64,000 bases of DNA from Mastigias papua (lineage: Eukaryota; Cnidaria; Scyphozoa; Rhizostomeae; Mastigiidae): positions 10,105,279-10,169,278 of the forward strand of contig OZ025273.1 in the NCBI GenBank assembly GCA_964019165.1. Direction: 5' to 3'. The notes below the pieces were generated by a model that searched no databases, was not told the origin of the DNA, and saw only the letters and a program-made list of their open reading frames with translations. Positions 1 through 13,800 of this stretch are shown here, one piece after another. The stretch's first letter is position 1. Every line of letters begins with the position of its first letter. Made by a program: the position numbers and the translations under genes.

Positions 1-1262
1 CCTTGGTATTTTGGTGAAAAATGACCAAATTTGAAATTGATTGATTTTGATTGTAGATTGAAAAGTGATCCAAATCAGCGATTTTTGGCCAAAAACTAAG
101 GCTATAGTCTTGGTATTTTGGTGAAAAATGACCAAATTTGAAATTGATTGATTTTGATTGCAGATTGAAAAGTGACCCACATCAGCGATGTTTGGCCAAA
201 AAGTAAGGCTATAGTCTTGGTATTTTGGTGAAAAATGACCAACTTTGAAATTGATTGATTTTGATTGCAGATTGAAAAGTGATCCAAATCAGCGATTTTT
301 GGCCAAAAAGTAAGGCTATAGCCTTGGTATTTTGGTGAGAAATGACAAAATTTGAAATTGATTGATTTTGATTGCAGATTGAAAAGTGACCCACATCAGC
401 GATGTTTGGCCAAAAAGTAAGGCTATAGTCTTGGTATTTTGGTGAAAAATGACCAACTTTGAAATTGATTGATTTTGATTGCAGATTGAAAAGTGATCCA
501 AATCAGCGATTTTTGGCCAAAACGTAAGGCTATAGCCTTGGTATTTTGGTGAGAAATGACAAAATTTGAAATTGATTGATTTTGATTGCAGATTGAAAAG
601 TGATCCACATCAGCGATGTTTGGCCAAAACGTAAGGCTATAGCCTTGGCATTTTGGTGAAAAATGACCAAATTTGAAATTGATTGATTTTGATTGCAGAT
701 TGAAAAGTGATCCAAATCAGCGATGTTTGGCCAAAAAGTAAGGCTATAGCCTTGGTATTTTGGTGAGAAATGACCAACTTTGAAATTGATTGATTTTGAT
801 TGCAGATTGAAAAGTGATCCAAATCAGCGATTTTTGGCCAAAAAGTAAGGCTATAGCCTTGGTATTTTGGTGAAAAATGACCACGTTTGAAATTGATTGA
901 TTTTGATTGCAGATTGAAAAGTGACCCAAATCAGCGATTCTTGGCCAAAAAGTAAGGCTATAGTCTTGGTATTTTGGTGAGAAATGACCAAGTGTGAAAT
1001 TGATTGATTTTGATTGCAGATTGAAAAGTGACCCACATCAGCGATGTTTGGCCAAAAAGTAAGGCTATAATCTTGGTATTTTGGTGAAAAATGACGAACT
1101 TTGAAATTGATTGATTTTGATTGCAGATTGAAAAGTGATCCAAATCAGCGATGTTTGGCCAAAAAGTAAGGCTATAGTCTTGGTATTTTGGTGAAAAATG
1201 ACGAACTGTGAAATTGATTTATTTTGATTGCAGATTGACACGTGATCCAAATCAGCGATTTG

Positions 1263-1797
1263 TGGCCATAAAGTAAGGCTATAGCCTTGGTATTTTGGTG
1301 AAAAATGACCAAATTCGAAATTGATTGATTTTGATTGCAGATTGAAAAGTGATCCAAATCAGCGATTTTTGGCCAAAAACTAAGGCTATAGCCTTGGTAT
1401 TTTGGTGAAAAATGACCTAATTTAAAATTGATTCAGTTTGATTGCAGATTGAAAAGTGATCCAAATCAGCGATTTTTGGCCAAAAAGTAAGGCTATAGCC
1501 TTGGTATTTTGGTGAGAAATGACCAAATTTGACATTGATTGATTTTGATTGCAGATTGAAAAGTGACCCACATCAGCGATGTTTGGCCAAAAAGTAAGGC
1601 TATAGTCTTGGTATTTTGGTGAAAAGTGACCAACTTTGAAATTGATTGATTTTGATTGCAGATTGAAAAGTGATCCAAATCAGCGACTTTTGGCCAAAAA
1701 GTAAGGCTATAGCCTTGGTATTTTGGTGAAAAATGACCAAATTTGAAATTGATTGATTTTGATTGCAGATTGAAAAGTGATCCAAATCAGCGATGTT
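1263..1797. repeat. Pentamer (5 x 107 bp) segmental duplication, copy 1
   Basis: This 535-bp block is repeated directly at 1798-2332 and appears identical by eye. Private markers shared by both copies include GGCCATAAAGT, an AAATTCGAAATTG variant, GACCTAATTTAAAATTGATTCAG, and a TTGACATTG variant. Identity starts at 1263/1798 (preceding bases G versus T) and runs a few bases past the second copy, to 2338. It is a recent local unequal-exchange or slippage event inside the satellite. Confidence 0.9.
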
Positions 1798-2332
1798 TGG
1801 CCATAAAGTAAGGCTATAGCCTTGGTATTTTGGTGAAAAATGACCAAATTCGAAATTGATTGATTTTGATTGCAGATTGAAAAGTGATCCAAATCAGCGA
1901 TTTTTGGCCAAAAACTAAGGCTATAGCCTTGGTATTTTGGTGAAAAATGACCTAATTTAAAATTGATTCAGTTTGATTGCAGATTGAAAAGTGATCCAAA
2001 TCAGCGATTTTTGGCCAAAAAGTAAGGCTATAGCCTTGGTATTTTGGTGAGAAATGACCAAATTTGACATTGATTGATTTTGATTGCAGATTGAAAAGTG
2101 ACCCACATCAGCGATGTTTGGCCAAAAAGTAAGGCTATAGTCTTGGTATTTTGGTGAAAAGTGACCAACTTTGAAATTGATTGATTTTGATTGCAGATTG
2201 AAAAGTGATCCAAATCAGCGACTTTTGGCCAAAAAGTAAGGCTATAGCCTTGGTATTTTGGTGAAAAATGACCAAATTTGAAATTGATTGATTTTGATTG
2301 CAGATTGAAAAGTGATCCAAATCAGCGATGTT
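1798..2332. repeat. Pentamer (5 x 107 bp) segmental duplication, copy 2
   Basis: Second tandem copy of the 535-bp block at 1263-1797. Downstream the sequences part at 2339, where this copy continues as GGCCAAAACG instead of GGCCATAAAG. A partial relative with the GGCCATAAAGT and CTAATTTAAAATTGATTCAG markers recurs near 3409-3640. Confidence 0.9.
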
Positions 2333-5300
2333 TGGCCAAAACGTAAGGCTATAGCCTTGGCATTTTGATGAAAAATGACCAAATTTGACATTGATTGATT
2401 TTGATTGCAGATTGAAAAGTGATCCAAATCAGCGATGTTTGGCCAAAAAGTAAGGCTATAGTCTTGGTAGTTTGGTGAAAAATGACAAAAGTTGAAATTG
2501 ATTGATTTTGATTGCAGATTGAAAAGTGATCCAAATCAGCGATTTTTGGCCAAAAAGTAAGGCTATAGTCTTGGTATTTTGGTGAACAATGACCAAATTC
2601 GAAATTGATTGATTTTGATTGCAGATTGAACAGTGATCCACATCAGCGATTTTTGGCCAAAAACTAAGGCTATAGTCTTGGTATTTTGGTGAAAAATGAC
2701 CAAATTTGAAATTGATTGATTTTGATTGCAGATTGAAAAGTGACCCACATCAGCGATGTTTGGCCAAAAAGTAAGGCTATAGTCTTGGTATTTTGGTGAA
2801 AAATGACCAACTTTGAAATTGATTGATTTTGATTGCAGATTGAAAAGTGATCCAAATCAGCGGTTTTTGGCCAAAAAGTAAGGCTATAGCCTTGGTATTT
2901 TGGTGAGAAATGACAAAATGTGAAATTGATTGATTTTGATTGCAGATTGAAAAGTGATCCAAATCAGCGATGTTTGGCCAAAACGTAAGGCTATAGCCTT
3001 GGCATTTTGGTGAAAAATGACCAAATTTGAAATTGATTGATTTTGATTGCAGATTGAAAAGTGATCCAAATCAGCGATTTTTGGCCAAAAAGTAAGGCTA
3101 TAGCCTTGGTATTTTGGTGAGAAATGACAAAATTTGAAATTGATTGATTTTGATTGCAGATTGAAAAGTGATCCAAATCAGCGATGTTTGGCCAAAACGT
3201 AAGGCTATAGCCTTGGCATTTTGGTGAGAAATGACCAAGTGTGAAATTGATTGATTTTGATTGCAGATTGAAAAGTGACCCACATCAGCGATGTTTGGCC
3301 AAACAGTAAGGCTATAGTCTTGGTATTTTGGTGAAAAATGACGAACTTTGAAATTGATTTATTTTGATTGCATATTGACACGTGATCCAAATCAGCGATT
3401 TGTGGCCATAAAGTAAGGCTATAGCCTTGGTATTTTGGTGAAAAATGACCAAATTCGAAATTGATTGATTTTGATTGCAGATTGAAAAGTGATCCAAATC
3501 AGCGATTTTTGGCCAAAAACTAAGGCTATAGCCTTGGTATTTTGGTGAAAAATGACCTAATTTAAAATTGATTCAGTTTGATTGCAGATTGAAAAGTGAT
3601 CCAAATCAGCGATTTTTGGCCAAAAAGTAAGGCTATAGCCTTGGTATTTTGGTGAGAAATGACCAAATTTGAAATTGATTGATTTTGATTGCAGATTGAA
3701 AAGTGATCCAAATCTGCGATTTTTGGCCAAAAAGTAAGGCTATAGCCTTGGTATTTTGGTGAAAAATGACCAAATTCGAAATTGATTGATTTTGATTGCA
3801 GATTGAAAAGTGATCCAAATCAGCGATGTTTGGCCAAAAGTAAGGCTATAGCCTTGGTATTTTGGTAAGAAATGACCACATTTGAAATTGATTGATTTTG
3901 ATTGCAGATTGAAAAATGACCCAAATCAGCGATTTGTGGCCAAAAACTAAGGCTATAGCCTTGGTATTTTGGTGAAAAATGACCAACTTTAAAATTGATT
4001 CAGTTTGATTGCAGATTGAAAAGTGATCCAAATCAGCGATTTTTGGCAAAAAAGTAAGGCTATAGCCTTGGTATTTTGGTAAGAAATGACCAAATTTGAA
4101 ATTGATTGATTTTGATTGCAGATTGAAAAGTGACCCACATCAGCGATGTTTGGCCAAAAAGTAAGGCTATAGTCTTGGTATTTTGGTGAAAAATGACCAA
4201 CTTTGAAATTGATTGATTTTGATTGCAGATTGAAAAGTGATCGAAATCAGCGATGTTTGGCCAAAAAGTAAGGCTATAGCCTTGGTATTTTGGTGAAATA
4301 TGACCAAATTTGAAATTGATTGATTTTGATTGCAGATTGAAAAGTGATCCAAATCAGCGATTTTTGGCCAAAAAGTAAGGCTATAGCCTTGGTATTTTGG
4401 TAAGAAATGACCACATTTGAAATTGATTGATTTTGATTGCAGATTGAAAAGTGACCCACATCAGCGATGTTTGGCCAAAAAGTAAGGCTATAGTCTTGGT
4501 ATTTTGGTGAAAAATGACCAACTTTGAAATTGATTGATTTTGATTGCAGATTGAAAAGTGATCCAAATCAGCGATTTTTGGCCAAAAAGTAAGGCTATAG
4601 CCTTGGTATTTTGGTGAGAAATGACAAAAGTTGAAATTGATTGATTTTGATTGCAGATTGAAAAGTGATCCAAATCAGCGATGTTTGGCCAAAACGTAAG
4701 GCTATAGCCTTGGCATTTTGGTGAAAAATGACCAAATTTGAAATTGATTGATTTTGATTGCAGATTGAAAAGTGATCCAAATCAGCGATGTTTGGCCAAA
4801 AAGTAAGGCTATAGCCTTGGTATTTTGGTAAGAATTGACCACATTTGAAATTGATTGATTTTGATTGCAGATTGAAAAGTGACCCAAATCAGCGATTCTT
4901 GGCCAAAAAGTAAGGCTATAGTCTTGGTATTTTGGTGAGAAATGACGAACTTTGAAATTGATTTATTTTGATTGCAGATTGACACGTGATCCAAATCAGC
5001 GATTTGTGGCCATAAAGTAAGGCTATAGCCTTGGTATTTTGGTGAAAAATGACCAAATTCGAAATTGATTGATTTTGATTGCAGATTGAAAAGTGATCCA
5101 AATCAGCGATTTGTGGCCAAAAACTAAGGCTATAGCCTTGGTATTTTGGTGAAAAATGACCACATTTGAAATTGATTCAGTTTGAGTGCAGATTGAAAAG
5201 TGATCCAAATCAGCGATTTTTGGCAAAAAAGTAAGGCTATAGCCTTGGTATTTTGGTGAAAAATGACCAAATTTGAAATTGATTGATTTTGATTGCAGAT

Positions 5301-7081
5301 TGAAAAGTGACCCACATCAGCAATGTTTGGCCAAAAAGTAAGGCTATAGTCTTGGTATTTTGGTGAAAAATGACCAACTTTGAAATTGATTGATTTTGAT
5401 TGCAGATTGAAAAGTGATCGGCATCAGCGATGTTTGGCCACAAAGTAAGGCTATAGCCTTGGTATTTTGGTGAAATATGACCAAACTTGAAATTGATTGA
5501 TTTTGATTGCAGATTGAAAACTGATCCAAATCAGCGATCTTTGGCCAAAAAGTAAGGCTATAGCCTTGGTATGTTGGTAAGAAATGACCACATTTGAAAT
5601 TGATTGATTTTGATTGCAGATTGAAAAGTGATCCAAATCAGCGATTTTTGGCCAAAAACTAAGGCTATAGCCTTGGTATTTTGGTGAAAAATGACCAAGT
5701 TTGAAATTGACTGATTTTGATTGCAGATTGAAAAGTGATCCAAATCAGCGAGTTTTAGCCAAAAAGTAAGGCTATAGCCTTGGTATTTTGGTGAAAAATG
5801 ACCAAATTTGAAATTGATTGATTTTGATTGCAGATTGAAAAGTGATCCAAATCAGCGATTTTTGGCCAACAAGTAAGGCTATAGCCTTGATATATTGGTG
5901 AAAAATAACCAGATTGGAATTTGATTCATTTTGATTGCAGATTGAAAAGTGATCCAAATCAGCGATTTTTGGCCAAAAGGTAAGGCTATAGCCATGGTAT
6001 TTTGGTGAAAAATGACCAAATTTGAAATTGATTGATTTTGATTGCAGATTGAAAAGTGACCCAAATCAGCGATTCTTGGCCAAAAAGTAAGGCTATAGCC
6101 TTGGTATTTTGGTGACAAATGACCAAATTCAAAATTGATTCAGGTTGATTGCAGATTGAAAAGTGATCCAAATCAGCGATTTTTGGCCAAAAAGTAAGGC
6201 TATAGCCTTGGTATTTTGGTGAAAAATGACCAAATTTGAAATTGATTGATTTTCATTGCAGATTAAAAAGTGATCCAAATCAGCGATTTGTGGCCAAAGA
6301 GTAAGGCTATAGCCTTGGTATTTTGGTGAAAAATGACCAAATTTGAAATTGATTGATTTTGATTGCAGATTGAAAAGTGATCCAAATCAGCGATTTTTGG
6401 CCAAAAAGTAAGGCTATAGCCTTGGTATTTTGGTGAAAAATGACCAAATTTGAAAGTGATTGATTTTGATTGCAGATTGAAAAGTGATCCAAATCAGCGA
6501 TTTTTGGCCAAAAAGTAAGGCTATAGCCTTGGTATTTTGGTGACAAATGACCAAATTTGAAATTGATTGATTTTGATTGCAGATTGAAAAGTGATCCAAA
6601 TCAGCGATTTGTGGCCAAAGAGTAAGGCTATAGCCTTGGTATTTTGGTGAAAAATGACCAAATTTGAAATTGATTGATTTTGATTGCCGATTGAAAAGTG
6701 ATCCAAATCAGCGATTTTTGGCCAAAAAGTAAGGCTATAGCCTTGGTATTTTGGTGAAAAATGACCAACTTTGAAATTGATTGATTTTGATTGCAGATTG
6801 AAAAGTGATCCAAATCAGCGATTTTTGGCCAATAAGTAAGGCTATAGCCTTGGTATTTTGGTGAAAAATGACAAAATTTGAAATTGATTGATTTTGATTG
6901 CAGATTGAAAAGTGATCCAAATCAGCGATGTTTGGCCAAAACGTAAGGCTATAGCCTTGGCATTTTGGTGAAAAATGACCAAATTTGAAATTGATTGATT
7001 TTGATTGCAGATTGAAAAGTGATCCAAATCAGCGATTTTTGGCCAAAACGTAAGGCTATAGCCTTGGTATTTTGGTGAAAC

Positions 7082-10000
7082 ATGACCAAATTTGAAATTG
7101 ATTGATTTTGATTGCAGATTGAAAAGTGACCCACATCAGCGATGTTTGGCCAAAAAGTAAGGCTATAGCCTTGGTATGTTGGTGAGACATGACCAAATTT
7201 GAAATTGATTGATTTTGATTGCAGATTGAAAAGTGACCCAAATCAGCGATTCTTGGCCAAAAAGTAAGGCTATAGCCTTGGTATTTTGGTGACAAATGAC
7301 CAAATTCAAAACTGATTCAGGTTGATTGCAGATTGAAAAGTGATCCAAATCAGCGATTTTTGGCCAAAAAGTAAGGCTATAGCCTTGCTATTTCGGTGAA
7401 AAATGACCAAATTTGAACTTCATTGATTTTGATTGCAGAGTGAAAAGTGATGCAAATCAGCGAGTTTTGGCCAAAACGTAAGGCTATAGCCTTGGTATTT
7501 TGGATATATATGACCAAATTTAAAATTGATTCAGTTTGATTGCAGATTGAAAAGTGATCCAAATCAGCGATTTTTGGCCAAAAAGTAAGGCTATAGCCTT
7601 GGTATGTTGGTGAGACATGACCAAATTTGAAATTGATTGATTTTGATTGCAGATTGATAAGTGATCCAAATCAGCGACTTTTGACCAAAAAGTAAGGCTA
7701 TAGCCTTGGTATTTTGGTGAAAAATGACCAAATTCGAAATTGATTGATTTTGATTGCAGAGTGAAAAGTGATGCAAATCAGCGAGTTTTGGCCAAAAAGT
7801 AAGGCTATAGCCTTGGTATTTTGGTGACAAATGACCAAATTCAAAACTGATTCAGGTTGATTGCAGATTGAAAAGTGATCCAAATCAGCGGTTTTTGGCG
7901 AAAAAGTAAGGCTATAGCCTTGCTATTTCGGTGAAAAATGACCAAATTTGAACTTCATTGATTTTGATTGCAGAGTGAAAAGTGATGCAAATCAGCGAGT
8001 TTTGGCCAAAACGTAAGGCTATAGCCTTGGTATTTTGGTGATATATGACCAAATTTAAAATTGATTCAGTTTGATTGCAGATTGAAAAGTGATCCAAATC
8101 AGCGATTTTTGGCCAAAAAGTAAGGCTATAGCCTTGGTATTTTGGTGAAAAATGACCAAATTTAAAATTGATTCAGGTTGATTGCAGATTGAAAAGTGAT
8201 CCAAATCAGCGATTTTTGGCCAAAAAGTAAGGCTATAGCCTTGGTATTTTGGTGAAACATGACCACATTTGAAAGTGATTGATTTTGATTGCAGATTGAA
8301 AAGTGATCCAAATCAGCGATGTTTGGCCAAAAAGTAAGGCTATAGGCTTGGTATTTTGGTGAAAAATGACCAAATTTGAAATTGATTGAGGTTGATTGCA
8401 GATTGATAAGTGATCCAAATCAGCGATTTTTGGCCAAAAAGTAAGGCTATAGCCTTTGTATTTTTGGTAAGAAATGACCACATTTGAAATTGATTGATTT
8501 TGATTGCAGATTGAAAAGTGACCCAAATCAGCGATTTGTGGCCAAAAAGTAAGGCTATAGTCTTGATATTTTGGTGAGAAATGACCAAGTTTGAAATTGA
8601 TTGATTTTGATTGCAGATTGAAAAGTGATCCAAATCAGCGATTTTTGGCCAAAAAGTAAGGCTATAGCCTTGGTATATTGGTGAAAAATGACCAAATTTG
8701 AAATTGATTCATTTTGATTGCAGATTGAAAAGTGATCCAAATCAGCGATTTTTAGCCAAAAAGTAAGGCTATAGCCTTGGTATTTTGGTGAAAAATGACC
8801 AAGTTTGAAATTGATTGATTTTGATTGCAGATTGAAAAGTGATCCAAATCAGCGATGTTTAGCCAAAACGTAAGGCTATAGCCTTGGTATTTTGGTGAAA
8901 AATGACAAAGTTTGAAATTGATTGATTTTGATTGCAGATTGAAAAGTGATCCAAATCAGCGATTTTTGGCCAAAAAGTAAGGCTATATCCTTGGTATATT
9001 GGTGAAAAATGACCAAATTGGAAATTGATTGATTTTGATTGCAGATTGAAAAGTGATCCAAATCAGCGATGTTTAGCCAAGAAGTAAGGCTATAGCCTTG
9101 GTATTTTGGTGTAAAATGACCACATTTGAACTTCATTGATTTTGATTCTAGAGTGAAAAGTGATCCAAATCAGCGATTTTTGGCCAAAAAGTAAGGCTAT
9201 AGCCTTGGTATTTTGGTGAAAAATGACCAAATTTGAAATTGATTGATTTTGATTGCAGATTGAAAACTGACCCAAATCGGCGATTCTTGGCCAAAAAGTA
9301 AGGCTATAGGCTTGGTATTTTGGTGACAAATGACCAAATTCAAAATTGATTCAGGTTGATTCCAGATTGAAAAGTGATCCAAATCAGCGATTTTTGGCCA
9401 AAAAGTAAGGCTATAGCCTTGGTATTTTGGTGAAAAATGACCAAATTTGAACTTCATTGATTTTGATTGCAGAGTGAAAAGTGATGCAAATCAGCGAGTT
9501 TTGGCCAAAAAGTAAGGCTATAGCCTTGGTATATTGGTGAACAATGACCAAATTGGAAATTGATTCATTTTGATTGCAGATTGAAAAGTGATCCAAATCA
9601 GCGATGTTTAGCCAAGAAGTAAGGCTATAGCCTTGGCATTTTTGTGTAAAATGACCAAATTTGAACTTCATTGATTTTGATTCTAGAGTGAAAAGTGATC
9701 CAAATCAGCGATTTTTGGCCAAAAAGTAAGGCTATAGCCTTGGTATTTTGGTGAAAAATGACCTAATTTAAAATTGATTCAGTTTGATTGCAGATTGAAA
9801 ACTGACCCAAATCAGCGATTCTTGGCCAAAAAGTAAGGCTATAGCCTTGGTATTTTGGTGACAAATGACCAAATTCAAAATTGATTCAGGTTGATTCCAG
9901 ATTGAAAAGTGATCCAAATCAGCGATTTTTGGCCAAAAAGTAAGGCTATAGCCTTGGTATTTTGGTGAAAAATGACCAAATTTGAACTTCATTGATTTTG

Positions 10001-10828
10001 ATTGCAGAGTGAAAAGTGATGCAAATCAGCGAGTTTTGGCCAAAAAGTAAGGCTATAGCCTTGGTATTTTGGTGACAAATGACCAAATTCAAAATTGATT
10101 CAGGTTGATTCCAGATTGAAAAGTGATCCAAATCAGCGATTTTTGGCCAAAAAGTAAGGCTATAGCCTTGGTATTTTGGTGAAAAATGACCAAATTTGAA
10201 CTTCATTGATTTTGATCGCAGTGTGAAAAGTGATGCAAATCAGCGAGTTTTGGCCAAAAAGTAAGGCTATAGCCTTGGTATTTTGGTGAAAAATGACCAA
10301 ATTTAAAATTGATTCAGTTTGATTGCAGATTGAAAAATGATCCAAATCAGCGATTTTTGGCCAAACAGTAAGGCTATAGCCTTGGTAAGTTGGTGAGAAA
10401 TGACCAAATTTGAAATTGATTGATTTTGATTGCAGATTGAAAAGTGATCCAAATCAGCGACTTGTGGCAAAAAAGGTAAGGCTATAGCCTTGGTATTTTG
10501 GTGAAAAATGACCAAATTTGAAATTGATTGATGTTGATTGTAGATTAAAAAGTGATCCAAATCAGCAATTTTTGGCCAAAAAATAAGGCTATAGCCTTGG
10601 TATTTTGGTGAAAAATGACCAAATTTAAAATTGATTGATTTTGATTGCAGATTGAAAAGTGATCCAAATCAGCGATTTTTGGCCAAAAAGTAAGGCTATA
10701 GCCTTGGTATATTGGTGAAAAATGACCAAATTGGAAATTGATTCATTTTGATTGCAGATTGAAAAGTGATCCAAATCAGCGATGTTTAGCCAAGAAGTAA
10801 GGCTATAGCCTTGGTATTTTGGTGTAAA
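7082..10828. repeat. 35-monomer higher-order repeat, copy A (3747 bp)
   Basis: A block of 35 satellite monomers that recurs immediately downstream with a constant offset of 3747 bp. Distinctive private features occur in both copies at matching positions: TTTGGATATATATGACC (7499/11246), CTTGCTATTTCGGTG (7384/11131), CTTTGTATTTTTGG (8454/12201), GATTCTAGAGTG (9145/12892), CTTGGTAAGTTGG (10381/14128) and GTGGCAAAAAAGG (10464/14211). The left boundary is where GTGAAACATGACC (copy A) and GTGTAAAATGACC (copy B) converge. By eye the copies differ at very few bases, for example G/A in CAGCGRTTTTTGGCG (7891/11638) and A/C in GGCCAAAAAMTAAGG (10583/14330). Confidence 0.93.
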
Positions 10829-13800
10829 ATGACCAAATTTGAAATTGATTGATTTTGATTGCAGATTGAAAAGTGACCCACATCAGCGATGTTTGGCCAA
10901 AAAGTAAGGCTATAGCCTTGGTATGTTGGTGAGACATGACCAAATTTGAAATTGATTGATTTTGATTGCAGATTGAAAAGTGACCCAAATCAGCGATTCT
11001 TGGCCAAAAAGTAAGGCTATAGCCTTGGTATTTTGGTGACAAATGACCAAATTCAAAACTGATTCAGGTTGATTGCAGATTGAAAAGTGATCCAAATCAG
11101 CGATTTTTGGCCAAAAAGTAAGGCTATAGCCTTGCTATTTCGGTGAAAAATGACCAAATTTGAACTTCATTGATTTTGATTGCAGAGTGAAAAGTGATGC
11201 AAATCAGCGAGTTTTGGCCAAAACGTAAGGCTATAGCCTTGGTATTTTGGATATATATGACCAAATTTAAAATTGATTCAGTTTGATTGCAGATTGAAAA
11301 GTGATCCAAATCAGCGATTTTTGGCCAAAAAGTAAGGCTATAGCCTTGGTATGTTGGTGAGACATGACCAAATTTGAAATTGATTGATTTTGATTGCAGA
11401 TTGATAAGTGATCCAAATCAGCGACTTTTGACCAAAAAGTAAGGCTATAGCCTTGGTATTTTGGTGAAAAATGACCAAATTCGAAATTGATTGATTTTGA
11501 TTGCAGAGTGAAAAGTGATGCAAATCAGCGAGTTTTGGCCAAAAAGTAAGGCTATAGCCTTGGTATTTTGGTGACAAATGACCAAATTCAAAACTGATTC
11601 AGGTTGATTGCAGATTGAAAAGTGATCCAAATCAGCGATTTTTGGCGAAAAAGTAAGGCTATAGCCTTGCTATTTCGGTGAAAAATGACCAAATTTGAAC
11701 TTCATTGATTTTGATTGCAGAGTGAAAAGTGATGCAAATCAGCGAGTTTTGGCCAAAACGTAAGGCTATAGCCTTGGTATTTTGGTGATATATGACCAAA
11801 TTTAAAATTGATTCAGTTTGATTGCAGATTGAAAAGTGATCCAAATCAGCGATTTTTGGCCAAAAAGTAAGGCTATAGCCTTGGTATTTTGGTGAAAAAT
11901 GACCAAATTTAAAATTGATTCAGGTTGATTGCAGATTGAAAAGTGATCCAAATCAGCGATTTTTGGCCAAAAAGTAAGGCTATAGCCTTGGTATTTTGGT
12001 GAAACATGACCACATTTGAAAGTGATTGATTTTGATTGCAGATTGAAAAGTGATCCAAATCAGCGATGTTTGGCCAAAAAGTAAGGCTATAGGCTTGGTA
12101 TTTTGGTGAAAAATGACCAAATTTGAAATTGATTGAGGTTGATTGCAGATTGATAAGTGATCCAAATCAGCGATTTTTGGCCAAAAAGTAAGGCTATAGC
12201 CTTTGTATTTTTGGTAAGAAATGACCACATTTGAAATTGATTGATTTTGATTGCAGATTGAAAAGTGACCCAAATCAGCGATTTGTGGCCAAAAAGTAAG
12301 GCTATAGTCTTGATATTTTGGTGAGAAATGACCAAGTTTGAAATTGATTGATTTTGATTGCAGATTGAAAAGTGATCCAAATCAGCGATTTTTGGCCAAA
12401 AAGTAAGGCTATAGCCTTGGTATATTGGTGAAAAATGACCAAATTTGAAATTGATTCATTTTGATTGCAGATTGAAAAGTGATCCAAATCAGCGATTTTT
12501 AGCCAAAAAGTAAGGCTATAGCCTTGGTATTTTGGTGAAAAATGACCAAGTTTGAAATTGATTGATTTTGATTGCAGATTGAAAAGTGATCCAAATCAGC
12601 GATGTTTAGCCAAAACGTAAGGCTATAGCCTTGGTATTTTGGTGAAAAATGACAAAGTTTGAAATTGATTGATTTTGATTGCAGATTGAAAAGTGATCCA
12701 AATCAGCGATTTTTGGCCAAAAAGTAAGGCTATATCCTTGGTATATTGGTGAAAAATGACCAAATTGGAAATTGATTGATTTTGATTGCAGATTGAAAAG
12801 TGATCCAAATCAGCGATGTTTAGCCAAGAAGTAAGGCTATAGCCTTGGTATTTTGGTGTAAAATGACCACATTTGAACTTCATTGATTTTGATTCTAGAG
12901 TGAAAAGTGATCCAAATCAGCGATTTTTGGCCAAAAAGTAAGGCTATAGCCTTGGTATTTTGGTGAAAAATGACCAAATTTGAAATTGATTGATTTTGAT
13001 TGCAGATTGAAAACTGACCCAAATCGGCGATTCTTGGCCAAAAAGTAAGGCTATAGGCTTGGTATTTTGGTGACAAATGACCAAATTCAAAATTGATTCA
13101 GGTTGATTCCAGATTGAAAAGTGATCCAAATCAGCGATTTTTGGCCAAAAAGTAAGGCTATAGCCTTGGTATTTTGGTGAAAAATGACCAAATTTGAACT
13201 TCATTGATTTTGATTGCAGAGTGAAAAGTGATGCAAATCAGCGAGTTTTGGCCAAAAAGTAAGGCTATAGCCTTGGTATATTGGTGAACAATGACCAAAT
13301 TGGAAATTGATTCATTTTGATTGCAGATTGAAAAGTGATCCAAATCAGCGATGTTTAGCCAAGAAGTAAGGCTATAGCCTTGGCATTTTTGTGTAAAATG
13401 ACCAAATTTGAACTTCATTGATTTTGATTCTAGAGTGAAAAGTGATCCAAATCAGCGATTTTTGGCCAAAAAGTAAGGCTATAGCCTTGGTATTTTGGTG
13501 AAAAATGACCTAATTTAAAATTGATTCAGTTTGATTGCAGATTGAAAACTGACCCAAATCAGCGATTCTTGGCCAAAAAGTAAGGCTATAGCCTTGGTAT
13601 TTTGGTGACAAATGACCAAATTCAAAATTGATTCAGGTTGATTCCAGATTGAAAAGTGATCCAAATCAGCGATTTTTGGCCAAAAAGTAAGGCTATAGCC
13701 TTGGTATTTTGGTGAAAAATGACCAAATTTGAACTTCATTGATTTTGATTGCAGAGTGAAAAGTGATGCAAATCAGCGAGTTTTGGCCAAAAAGTAAGGC

